DNA of 64,000 bases. Source: Ceratorhiza oryzae-sativae (Eukaryota > Basidiomycota > Agaricomycetes > Cantharellales > Ceratobasidiaceae). The stretch spans positions 1-64,000 of the forward strand of contig JARWMV010000253.1 of assembly GCA_030998015.1 (NCBI GenBank). Reading direction: 5' to 3'. The position numbers were made by a program, and so were the translations under genes. A model generated the notes under the pieces. It saw nothing but the letters and a program-made list of their open reading frames with translations, made no database searches and was not told the DNA's origin. Shown piece by piece: positions 47,874 to 56,852 of the stretch. Numbering within the stretch: position 1 is the stretch's first letter; each line of letters opens with the position of its first letter.

Positions 47874-48400
47874 TGCATACAGTGCTGCTAGATGACGAAG
47901 TTGATGTATGCACCACATTGACAAGCAAACAACAGCTGGCAGAGCTGGAACTGGTCTCTGAACCAGTTGTGCAAACAAGAGGAGCACCCCACAAGGGTGC
48001 TCCACCAGTCTACCAAGAGGAGGACCAGCAACCCATGACTGGGTACTTTAAAGTTAGTACAACATTGGCATAAATACTGTTTGATTTGAGCTCATGTACC
48101 AACATGATATTGCCCTCATTTGTGAGGGTAGCTAGCATCATGCCAATGGTGTTAGATAAGCCAGCAGGCTCACAACTTGCACTCAAGGGTAACTGAGGAA
48201 AATGTAACTTCAGTGTTAACACCAAGGTAGAGATTGGCCCTGAAAAAGGGACACATTATTTCAATGTAGTAAACATTGAAAAATATGATATAATCATTGG
48301 TACATTGTTTATGCAAAGGTATGAAATTAATGTTGATTTTTCATGCAATGTATTAAGCATAAAAAATATGCACATACCCAATGGTTTCTGAGTGGAAGTC
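47874..48400 (+). pseudogene. Aspartic protease remnant of chromovirus A
   Basis: In the -1 frame relative to gag. It reads HTVLLDDEVDVC at the start, then after a linker and a TAA the active-site segment as ILFDLSSCTNMILPSF, where a D-S/T-G triad is expected; the Gly is lost. The later strand KYDIIIGTLFMQRYEINVDF is well kept (family form DIILGxxFL). Stops include TAA near 48073 and TGA near 48390. Inactive. Confidence 0.7.
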
Positions 48401-48599
48401 ACAAAATCCTCATCTGAGAGACAAGTACCATTTGCCACAAGACCTTTGGGGTCTAGGAAAGCTGAACCAGCTACATTGGTCTGGCAAACTATGGCCACTA
48501 GGGCCAAATGACTATCCAACAAGGATAGTGCAGTGGGTTCCTCCCTGCTTACCAACAAAGCCATCCCCAGGCTTCATAATGAATGGAAAAAGAAGCTGG

Positions 48600-48997
48600 C
48601 ACATTGAACTGTGCCCACCCCTGAGAGACTCCCTCCTATGAGGGAAATGAATCATGAAATCCACTTTGTGAATGAGCAGCTTAAGGTGATTCATCACCAA
48701 CTAAATTGTACTGAGGCCTTGAAGCCCCAGTTTTGTGAAAAAAGTGAGCTCTGTTTAAGAGCTGGATGGTGGTTTGAAGGAGCAGCTGAGTCTGCTGCTC
48801 CTATGCTATGTCTTTTCAAGAAAGAAAAGATGTTGCTGTGCACAGTGATAGATTTGTGTAAGCACAACAATAGTACAGTGAAAGATATCACCCTGTTCAC
48901 TGATCAAGAGGAAATCATCAAGCATATAGCTTGCACAAAGCATTGCTCTAAGTTGGGCATGAGCAATGCATATGAGCAGATATGAATTGTGCCTGAG
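48600..48997 (+). pseudogene. RT N-terminal part of chromovirus A
   Basis: Reads LRAGWWFEGAAESAAPMLCL, LLCTVIDLCKHNNSTVKD and SKLGMSNAYEQI, i.e. RT fingers through motif A with the catalytic Asp changed (LGMSNAYEQ for the family LDMSNAYEQ). A TGA follows Ile. The reading stops at CTGAG 48993-48997, the target copy of the 1.3-kb LTR insertion, and resumes at 50304. Confidence 0.85.
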
Positions 48998-50303
48998 TGT
49001 TAGGGGTCAGGGTACACTTAAATATCTAGAGTTAAGCAAATGTAGATATGTTAGTATACACTAATTGTACTCAATACTTCTTAGACTAGAGTAAGAAGGC
49101 TCAAAGTAGTTGCAATGCAATCCAGTAACACTCAAGGTAGTCTTAATCTTTCACAGTGTAAACTGACTAATTTATAGGTATAAAGAGCAAGACTACTATG
49201 GTCAGGTTCCCTTAAATATCTTAAATGTAGTTCAGCCCTAGTTGCTTGGACTGACTGATACTAATCTTAAAACTAGACTTAAGCGATAGCTTATAGGATA
49301 GATGGTGGGCTGCCTAATGCATGTACTTCCTCAGCTACAGGTACTTAGATTTCCTCTAATAGCTGGTACTTAATGTCACACTCAATGAGGCAATATTGTA
49401 TCCTTATATATCTCTGTATATAAGATACAATGACTCAGACAGTATATAACTAATATGGTACTTTATTCCTCAGTACTAGTTATATAAGAAATCACACACA
49501 GACAAGAGAAATAGAAAGAGAAAAGAAACCAATAACCAGTCTGGGTTGAGTAGAGGAGGGAAGGTGGTCTGGAAGGGCCTCAGAGGAGGTCCTTTTATAC
49601 CCTGAGGAGGGCATTCCAGAGCCAAATAGATGCATGCATGCCAGTGCAATTATCAAAAGAGGGTACTGCTATACGTGGGGTACACCCTAGCCCAGTATAG
49701 GATAAAAGAGTAAAGACAGGGTGTGGATCAAAGGCATTGATGCATCTGAGACCTGCTATTGGCTTGTAGATCATATTATCATAGTATATACATGTAAAGA
49801 ACAGAGGCTACATCTCAGTGAGTCATAAGGTGAGTCAGCAAAGCTTCTGGATCAATTTGGAAAGCTCTCCTGACTCACTGGAGTCATTAGATCTTGATTG
49901 ATGGTCCAGTAAGATTCTAATGATCTTTGGACTGTTCCGGCGCGAGGATCCGGTGGATCGCGACGATCTTCGGGCAGCAGATACTGCCAAAGATTAGCTA
50001 TCGATAGAGCATGAGATCACTTTGATAGCATAAGCGGTTGCCGAGATATGAGCAGTGTGATGTTGTAATCAATATCTCCTGATAAGAGGAAATATCGCAA
50101 CCTCTATATCTCTCTGAGTTCTTAAGATAAAATCACGATAAAATATGTGTTGGAAAGAGGAGATTTTGTGCTATTTAATGGAACACAAATAGTACAAATT
50201 CAGATGCATACAAATTCATTTAATTTCAGGAAAATTACAGAGCCATCACTTGAGGTTGGCAGAGCAGACTAAATTAATAGAAAAATGTTAGTGATCCATA
50301 ACA
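48998..50303. mobile_element. 1306-bp solo LTR family E, with TSD
   Basis: Starts TGTTAGGGGTCAGGG, ends GATCCATAACA, and is flanked by the perfect 5-bp duplication CTGAG (48993-48997 and 50304-50308). No internal coding region or second LTR is inside, so I read it as one long solo LTR; its orientation is uncertain. A CpG-dense patch lies at 49938-49978, while the rest is AT-rich. Excision restores the RT reading of chromovirus A. Confidence 0.8.
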
Positions 50304-50308
50304 CTGAG

Positions 50309-51358
50309 CACATGAAAAAGATAGCCTTCAAGACTGTTTATGGGATGTTCTACACCAATGTCATGCAACAGGGCAATTGTAATGCCCTGAGTATATTTCA
50401 GTGTCTAATGGTGCATATATTCCAGGCCTGGATTGGCTGGGGAATATTTGTCTCTCTAGACAATATATTCATGTATAGTGACATGATAGAGGAACACAAA
50501 CAACTGTTACAAGTTGTAGTGGACACACTTGCTAATGCTGAGCTACACCATTCTGAAAAGAAAGTCAATATCTAGAAGGAATGTACAGAGTGTCTGGGCT
50601 GCATAGTGGACAAAAAAGGTGTTGATGCTGATAAGGATAAAATGTCCTTAATGTAATCATGGCCTACACCACAATCTGCACATGACATCCAGTGCTTCCT
50701 AGGGCTGGTACAATATCTGGCTGCATATATGCCAAATTTATTGGACTTTTCAGGCCCATTATCAGACTTAACCTGCAAGGGCTGGGTATTTCTATGGACT
50801 CCAGTCCACAAGCACAGCTTTGACTGCATCAAGGAGCTCACATGCAGAGCCCCTATACTGCACCTGATTAATACCAATCAGGATGAACCAATCTGGATGA
50901 TTTGCAATGCCTCAGTGGCTGGTGTAGGCTGTATGTATGGCCAGGGTACTGATTGGAGTCCCCTTCATCCTGCAGATGTCCACTGAAGGAAATTCAGTGA
51001 AGCTCACATGAGCTATACCACTACAGAGCAAGAATTACTTGCTATAATTGAAGGCCTCCTCAAATGGGAGCATCAATTACTTGGTCAATCATTCAAAATA
51101 TTGACTTACCACAAAAGTCCAGAATGGCTCCAGATGCAACAAGACTTTTTGTGACAACAAGTGCAATGGTTAGAATACCTATTGCAATTTGATTACAAAA
51201 TTGAATACATTCTGGGATTGGCCAATGTTGTGGCCAATGCATTATCACAGCAATATGCTAGTGATACACTAGACAATGTTAAGGAAGAAAATGAATACAT
51301 TTTGGCAGATAGCCAACTAGATCCAGAGGGGAGGATTCCCCTGGAATCCTCACCATGA
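50309..51358 (+). pseudogene. RT C-terminal part and RNase H of chromovirus A
   Basis: Continues RT with TEHMKKIAFKTVYGMFYTNV and the active-site box decayed to SLDNIFMYSD (Asn codon 50462-50464; family YxDD). The connection domain reads HDIQCFLGLVQYLAAYMPN. RNase H follows: NASVAGVGCMYGQG, TTEQELLAIIEGLLKWEHQL, ILTYHKSPEWLQ and GLANVVANALSQQY. In-frame stops at 50572-50574, about 50655, about 50983 and about 51151. It ends at TGA 51358 and the integrase region follows at once. Confidence 0.88.
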
Positions 51359-51956
51359 CAGCTCCAATCATCAAACTGACCTGGAAAGTTCATGAAATGC
51401 ATGAAAGGGAAGAACTTCAAGTGAATAAACTGCTTGAATTAAATGAAAATTCCTCAAAAGACAATCAAGGGATAATAATTCCTCTACCATTGGTAGGAGA
51501 GGAAACAGACAAGTATCACAGGCCTATGTGGTCCAACAAGCCCTCTGTGATAGTGGAGAGGAAAGATCTTTCAGTATTATTGAATACTGAAGACATCATC
51601 AATGTTATCAAAGATAACATTGCCAAAGACAAGTTCTTTGGCTGTATATGTGCTGATACTAAGGTGCACCCTGACTTTGAATGGCAGGGAGACCTATTAT
51701 TATATAGGCCATGGAATGCAATATGCATCCCAGATGTCCTCTATAAGACGAGGAGGGTGCCCAAGATAATTATTGATCTTGCACATTCAGCAATTGGACA
51801 CATGGGGTCCAAGAAAACAGTATTGTACATAAGACAATGGTATTGGTGGCCAATGATGGCCAAAGCAATTATCAAATTTTGCTGATCATGTGGCAACTGT
51901 CAGATGATGAAGTCATCATCACAGCTCCCATGGGGCTGCTACCCACTCTACCAATC
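51359..51956 (+). pseudogene. Integrase linker and zinc domain of chromovirus A
   Basis: The HHCC part reads PKIIIDLAHSAIGHMGSKKT, RQWYWWPMMAKAI and, after a TGA at 51883-51885, SCGNCQMMKSSS, so both His and both Cys are present. Upstream is the charged linker with NVIKDNIAKDKFFGC. The reading is then interrupted by the 112-bp MITE at 51957. Confidence 0.85.
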
Positions 51957-52076
51957 TAGGGATGCTGAGCCAGAATAGATTTTTGTAATAGTCTTCATTC
52001 CTGCAATTACAATTTGTATATTCCTGCACCTGCCAGAATTTAGAATTCATTCTGGCACAGCATCCCTATACCAATC
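51949..52076. mobile_element. hAT-type MITE family 2, copy 2 (112 bp + TSD)
   Basis: Element 51957-52068 starts TAGGGATGCTGAGCCAGAAT and ends ATTCTGGCACAGCATCCCTA, flanked by the perfect duplication TACCAATC (51949-51956 and 52069-52076). Three differences from copy 1 at 40275. Inserted between zinc domain and catalytic core of the integrase. Confidence 0.94.
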
Positions 52077-52177
52077 CCCAGCCTACCATAGGGATCTATT
52101 GGAATGGACTTTATGGATCTGTTCCCTCAAAGTAAGAACATTGATTATTTGTTCATCATAATTTGCTGACTAACATC

Positions 52178-54311
52178 AAAGCATGTCACCCAAGAAACTG
52201 GCAGCCAGTATACGTGCATTATGCAGGTAGAAATACCTGCAAATACCTGCTGCAGGGTGCTGATGCTGGTGCCAGTATGGCCAAAACTGTGCAGGAGACT
52301 AGGCAGGAAACCTGCAGTAACCTGCAAATAAGCACCAGGATACCTGCAGATACCCACAAGGTGAGAATATGATGAACAACAATGATGAGAGTGGTAAAAG
52401 GTGAAAGTATGCTGCAAAGGAAGTTCAGGGTGACACAAATGTCACCACAATTGAATATGAGTGATACTGTAAAATAGAGAAAAATCAGGACATTTGAAAT
52501 ATGTATATCAATTACTGTAATAAAATTGTGTACAGGTTGAATTGCAGCAAATACTGTGGGTAAAATAATGAGCCCAAAGTGCACAATAATGAATATGTTA
52601 AAAACCAAGGCAATACATGACATATATATATGAATCAATGCAGCTAAGCTAGCTGAGCTCAATGATTGCACTCTCAGAGCCATAGACCCAGTGTAGCACA
52701 AGCTATAAGCAGTTTACAGGGGGTGGAACCCCTGAAAGTGCCACAAGCACTAGTATTTCCCACCATGCAAACATCACTCCCATGTACTCAATGAATGCAA
52801 ACATGTTACAAGATGTGCTATTCAAAATTTCAGCCCAATTGGACAAGGTTCAGCAGGGGAAATCAGGGAAACATGCCCCTGAGTACTGAAACCAAAGTCA
52901 ACCCTTGTTTGCAGGCTTTCTGAGGGGATTTGAGGTAGATCAGATGTTTTAAATTGACTCAGAGGGCCATCCTACCTTAGCAAAGTGTGCTGTAGCATTG
53001 ATTATTGTTGAGACCCCTCCATCTTCTTGTCTCTGTTGATTCATTAAGTAGTGGCTATGTCATCAGTGGTAATTTGCAGTATATATTGATAGTATTTAGG
53101 TAGTATGTACAGACAGTCCCTGTGGTTGACAAGATAAAGCAAGCTGGGGCCTACAGGCTTGCTTTCAATGAGTTATATACCCTTCAAGGTATGAGTCACA
53201 CTGTTCTGCAGTCTGCAGTAGGTTATGGGTCATGTGTGGTGTAAACAAGTATTAAGTAAGTTGCTCTTAGGGTTGTTGCAGCTCTGAATCTTATAGAGAC
53301 ACACAAGGTCCAAGGGTCATGTGATTTAAGTGCTGAGGTCATGTGATAACTTGCTCCTTGCTCCAAGTTACAATGGAGAGAATTGCAGGAGTGAGTTAGG
53401 TAACCACCAGAAGTGCCAAGGTCATGTGACAGTCAAAAGTGCCAGGGTCACATGACAACTTCCTCCTTGCTCCAAGTTACAAGGGAGGGAATTGCAGGAG
53501 CAAGTTAGATAATTACCAGAAGCGCCAGGACAAGTGCCAAGGTCATGTGACCTTGTTTATGGCTTGTACAACTTAGGAGAAAATGCTATAAACTATAGGC
53601 TAGTTCTCTTCTTACATTATGGCTGTCTGTGCAGGTCATAACAATTATGTGTTGTATATCATGGGTTCACTGCTGTGGACCCAGGGCAACAGCTATAATG
53701 CTGGTGATGTCAGCAGAGAAGGTCAGTTCATAGGCATGCAGCCCACCTGTGAGTAGTGCTCTATTTGAGAGAGTGGTTTTTGGGCACTCTTAATTGATTG
53801 GTGGTGTTGGATTCACCTGAATATGCATCCTTGATTCTAGAACAGGGGCTGCACTCACCATGCTATTATGTTGCAGCATTCAAAAGTTGTGATCTCCTCA
53901 ATGCAATGTTTCTCAGATATGATATATACATTGTTGGAATGCCTCAATTTATGTGCATTTTATGAATACTTTACCTTATGATTGTGATGACTTTTGTAAA
54001 ACAGCCCCCCTTATAATTCATTCATCCAAACACTGTTTGCCTTGTGGTGAGCACTCAAATTTTTTGTATGTGATATGTAAGATACCATTGGGAAGCTACC
54101 ATTCTCCTCTATTTAATGGTATATATATGAACATGCTGTGATAACTTTTTGCAGCAGGTATACCTGTACCCCCAAGAATGCACATAAAATGTGAGTTATG
54201 GTGGGTATACCAGCATTCCCACTGTGGGTGCAGGTGTGGGTCTGAGCCCTGGGGCACTGGTTACCAGCTGTGGGTGTGGGCTTCCTGCAGATTTCTTACA
54301 CTACATCTCTA
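52178..54311. mobile_element. hAT-like non-autonomous insertion with nested LTR
   Basis: Flanked by the 8-bp duplication CTAACATC (52170-52177 and 54312-54319); deleting the insert and one copy restores the integrase reading. The right end in reverse complement is TAGAGATGTAGTG, close to the TAGAGATGTCGCG end of the palindromic MITEs. The left end AAAGCATGTCACC fits the same family after decay. Both edges are rich in CCTGCA/TGCAGG words. Without the nested family D LTR it is about 1.49 kb. No transposase frame was seen. Confidence 0.75.
53006..53643 (+). mobile_element. Solo LTR family D, copy 2, with TSD
   Basis: 638 bp from TGTTGAGACCCCTCC to GTGCAGGTCATAACA, flanked by the perfect duplication ATTAT (53001-53005 and 53644-53648). 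It is longer than copy 1 because a block of roughly 110 bp (with GTCATGTGA and CTCCTTGCTCCAAGTTACAA) is duplicated inside it. It is nested in the hAT-like insertion. Confidence 0.92.
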
Positions 54312-54932
54312 CTAACATCTATGGTACACTTGGTACCAACTCAGACCATGATAATGGCACAAGGCACTGCAATGATATTACTACAAGAAGTATTAAGATT
54401 GCTCAGGTTACCCAACACAATTGTGTCTGATAAAGACTCAAAATTCATCACTGCAATATGGCAAGAATTACACCAATTACTCAGTGTTAAGCTGCTGATA
54501 TCCACAGCATTCCACCTGCAAACAGATGGATCTACTGAACAGGCTAATCAAACTATAGCCCAAATACTTTCATCATTGATGGGTAGCAACCAGTTAAACT
54601 GGAGTGAAAAGATTCCAGTGATGGAACTTGCTATCAACTTGAGTGTTGGCTCAAGTACAGGATTCACTCCTTTTGAGCTGAATTATGGATGGATGCCAAA
54701 ATTAATAGGCTATCCTAGTGAAAACGCTGCATTTAGGGGTGTACAAATAATAGCTGACCAAGCAGCTGAAAACATTGACCATGCATTTGATGCAATCATC
54801 ACTAGCCACATATATATGTGTGGCCAAACAAACAAGGACTGTCAGGAAGACAATCCAGCTTTAGAGGTAGAATCAAAAGCCTACCTCTCTACCAAAAGCT
54901 TGACCCTTCCAAAGCAAAGGGCTGGAAAATTA

Positions 54933-56373
54933 CTCCCCAATAAGGATGCTGTGCCAGAATTTCGCAGGAGTCCACCTCCTGCAGGCGGACTCCTGGCATT
55001 TTTTTGGATTCCTGCTCCTGCTCCAGCTCCAGCATGCCAGGAGCGGGACTCCGTATGGAATTCCGGCAGGTGCAGGAGCTTGCCGGAACTCCAGGACTCC
55101 TGCAACTGTTTACAGTCAGATGTTGTCACATCATGTTATTTAATAGCTCATTAGATGCGCGCTGCTAAGAGCTTTCCAACTGTATACAGCACATCTCATA
55201 GAAAATTAATCCTGTCAAATCGCTGGCAGTTTTCTGATTTTGAGCCTCAAGGCCAATATTTCAGTCACCTTAAAACCCACCACATCTAGTTGTTTAGTAC
55301 CTCATAGAACATGCAGAAATGAGGGGATTCCGAATATGTAACTTTCACGATGTAGAAAAATCATATCCATGTAGATTGCAGCTAATTAATGTTCAGAAAA
55401 TATTGTCAGAAGTGCGCAGCTACCATTTCAGCCCTAAGATGGCGTTTTGGTACCAGGATAACGAACCCGTCGTTTTCCTGGACCTCAAAAACCCCTAACT
55501 ACATGTTATCTATCTAGTACCTACCTTGGATTCCAGTGAACTGGTATGTGTTCATGTGATCTGGTGACATCCCAGCTGAACAACTGTTCATGGTCGGAAA
55601 TTTATGTTAGAGAACTGCTTTAGAGCACACCAGACTTGTAGGCTATGGTATCTAATGCCTCTGAAGCTATCTATGAGACTCGGAAAGCCTGTAATGAACT
55701 GCACGCTTGTGTAGGGGCGATTTATGGGTATTTTAAGCATCGGGGGGGATGCTACATTGATTTCACCCACTAATACAGCTCCAATCATGCTGATTCTTCG
55801 CATACATAATCTCATTAGTGGTTCGCATCTATTTATGACAGGGGAGCGATGTTTCCACGGCTAGTTTCACTAGTGCTTGTGGCGCGATTCAGGGGCTAAC
55901 CCCCTGCATATCACTTGTATCTCCTCAGAGAGGCGTCTGATTGAGGTACGAGCAGGCTCATTCGATTTCTCTCAGCGAGACGAGTCGAATGGTATATATA
56001 TGTGCTGGTTTAACGCTTAGTTAGGGGAGCATGGGTGGCTGCGCTTACCCCTGATTATTTTCCCAAGACAAATGTGCCTCGATCCCACTCAATTTTTATT
56101 ACTGAGACATGTTGAATTTATCTATAGAATGTGCTGAATTTTGCGCATTTAATGGTACCTTACATGATACAAATGGCGCGGTTCATGCGATGGTGCAGGA
56201 ATGCCAGTCTGCAGGAATGCAGGAGCTGCAGGACTCCGCCCAGGACTTCGGCACCCCTGGGGCAATTCCTGCACCGTCTCCATCTCCTGCAGCGCCGGAA
56301 TATGCCAGAATTTCATACGGAATTCCTGCACGTTCTGTCTGCAGGAGCCTGGCACAGCAACCTTACTCCCCAA
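54933..56373. mobile_element. 1425-bp hAT-type non-autonomous element with TSD
   Basis: Element 54941-56365 starts TAAGGATGCTGTGCCAG and ends CTGGCACAGCAACCTTA, flanked by the perfect 8-bp duplication CTCCCCAA (54933-54940 and 56366-56373). The ends match MITE family 2, so the 112-bp MITEs look like shrunken relatives. About 150 bp at each edge is packed with GCAGGAG/CTCCTGC words and is partly inverted between the two ends. The interior has no transposase frame and keeps some CpG. It interrupts chromovirus A between integrase and chromodomain. Confidence 0.92.
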
Positions 56374-56755
56374 ATATATTGGGCCATATAAGATCATCTC
56401 AATCAACCAAGAGGCATACACACACACTCTGGAATTAACAGAGGAATTAAAGAAACAGAGGATACACCCTGTATTTCATGGCAGTCTGTTAAGACTGCAC
56501 TTCCTGAATAATGATAAAATATTCCTGTTGTGGGAAACTTCTCATTACTATGACTTTGGGGAAGACCCTGAAACAGAATGGATGGTTGATAGCATTATCA
56601 ACCATAACTATGAAGGAAGAAACATAAATTGTCTTGTTAAATGGTCCAAAGGGGACCAGACATGGGAATTGCTGTGACAATGCAGTGAGCTAGAGGCACT
56701 CCAGTGGTATCTTGAGTTACAAGGGGTTACAGAACCTGAGGAGTTATCTTGGTAA
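56374..56755 (+). pseudogene. Integrase tail and chromodomain of chromovirus A
   Basis: Resumes after the hAT element with PKYIGPYKIISINQ and IHPVFHGSLLRLHF, then the chromodomain: EWMVDSIINHNYEGRNINC, LVKWSKGDQTWELL, TGA at 56676-56678, then LEALQWYLELQGV and TAA at 56753-56755. Chromodomains direct integration to methylated-histone chromatin in this group. The aromatic cage positions look partly kept (W of VKW, W of TWELL). Confidence 0.9.
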
Positions 56756-56770
56756 GAGATTAGAAGCAAT

Positions 56771-56809
56771 AATGAGTGTAAGCACTCATTCCCCTCTTAC
56801 CTAAGAGGG
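56771..56809 (+). promoter_or_regulatory. Two adjacent perfect hairpins between pol and ORF3
   Basis: Hairpin 1 (56771-56790) is AATGAGTG, loop TAAG, CACTCATT. Hairpin 2 (56792-56809) is CCCTCTTA, loop CC, TAAGAGGG. Both have 8-bp perfect stems and are one base apart, in the roughly 100-nt gap between the end of the chromodomain frame and the first ATG of the downstream ORF. In so decayed a sequence their perfection is notable. A role in expression of the downstream ORF is a guess. Confidence 0.6.
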
Positions 56810-56852
56810 CTCTGGCAAAATTTGAGCAAGCATACACTTGTCACCAACAGCA

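Larger units (their letters stand above)
44521..47891 (+). pseudogene. Gag of chromovirus A, interrupted
   Basis: The structural polyprotein starts at ATG 44521, shifts frame near 44680, is Ser/Thr/Pro-rich, and is broken by the MITE at 45098 and the solo LTR at 45797. From about 46629 one frame carries the capsid-like core (LPDFKEWVGRLLCNF, WTTLEVIQGLQCRF, a TGA at 47109, then GTMDAQELYEELGLL and IRHLVNWNSF), then a charged linker and a perfect CCHC zinc knuckle CYKCRKKGHIAPHC at about 47599-47640. It ends at TAG 47891, where pol-like reading continues in the -1 frame. Gag of this size, near 900 codons without insertions, is long for the group. Confidence 0.8.
52077..54940 (+). pseudogene. 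Integrase catalytic core of chromovirus A, split
   Basis: The core starts at 52077 (SIGMDFMDLFPQSKNIDYLF, first Asp), is split at CTAACATC by the insertion 52178-54311, and resumes at 54312 with LTSMVHLVPT. The second Asp is in VSDKDSKFIT and the Glu in QTDGSTEQANQTI, so the DDE triad is intact in sequence. The C-terminal part (GSSTGFTPFELNYGWMPKL, NIDHAFDAIITSH) reaches 54940, where another hAT-like element interrupts. Stops: TAG near 52091 and TGA near 52168. Confidence 0.85.

Noticed and set aside
48998..50303. Complete small retrotransposon (TRIM)
   Set aside because: No pair of terminal direct repeats longer than the target copy was found inside; a single long LTR fits better.
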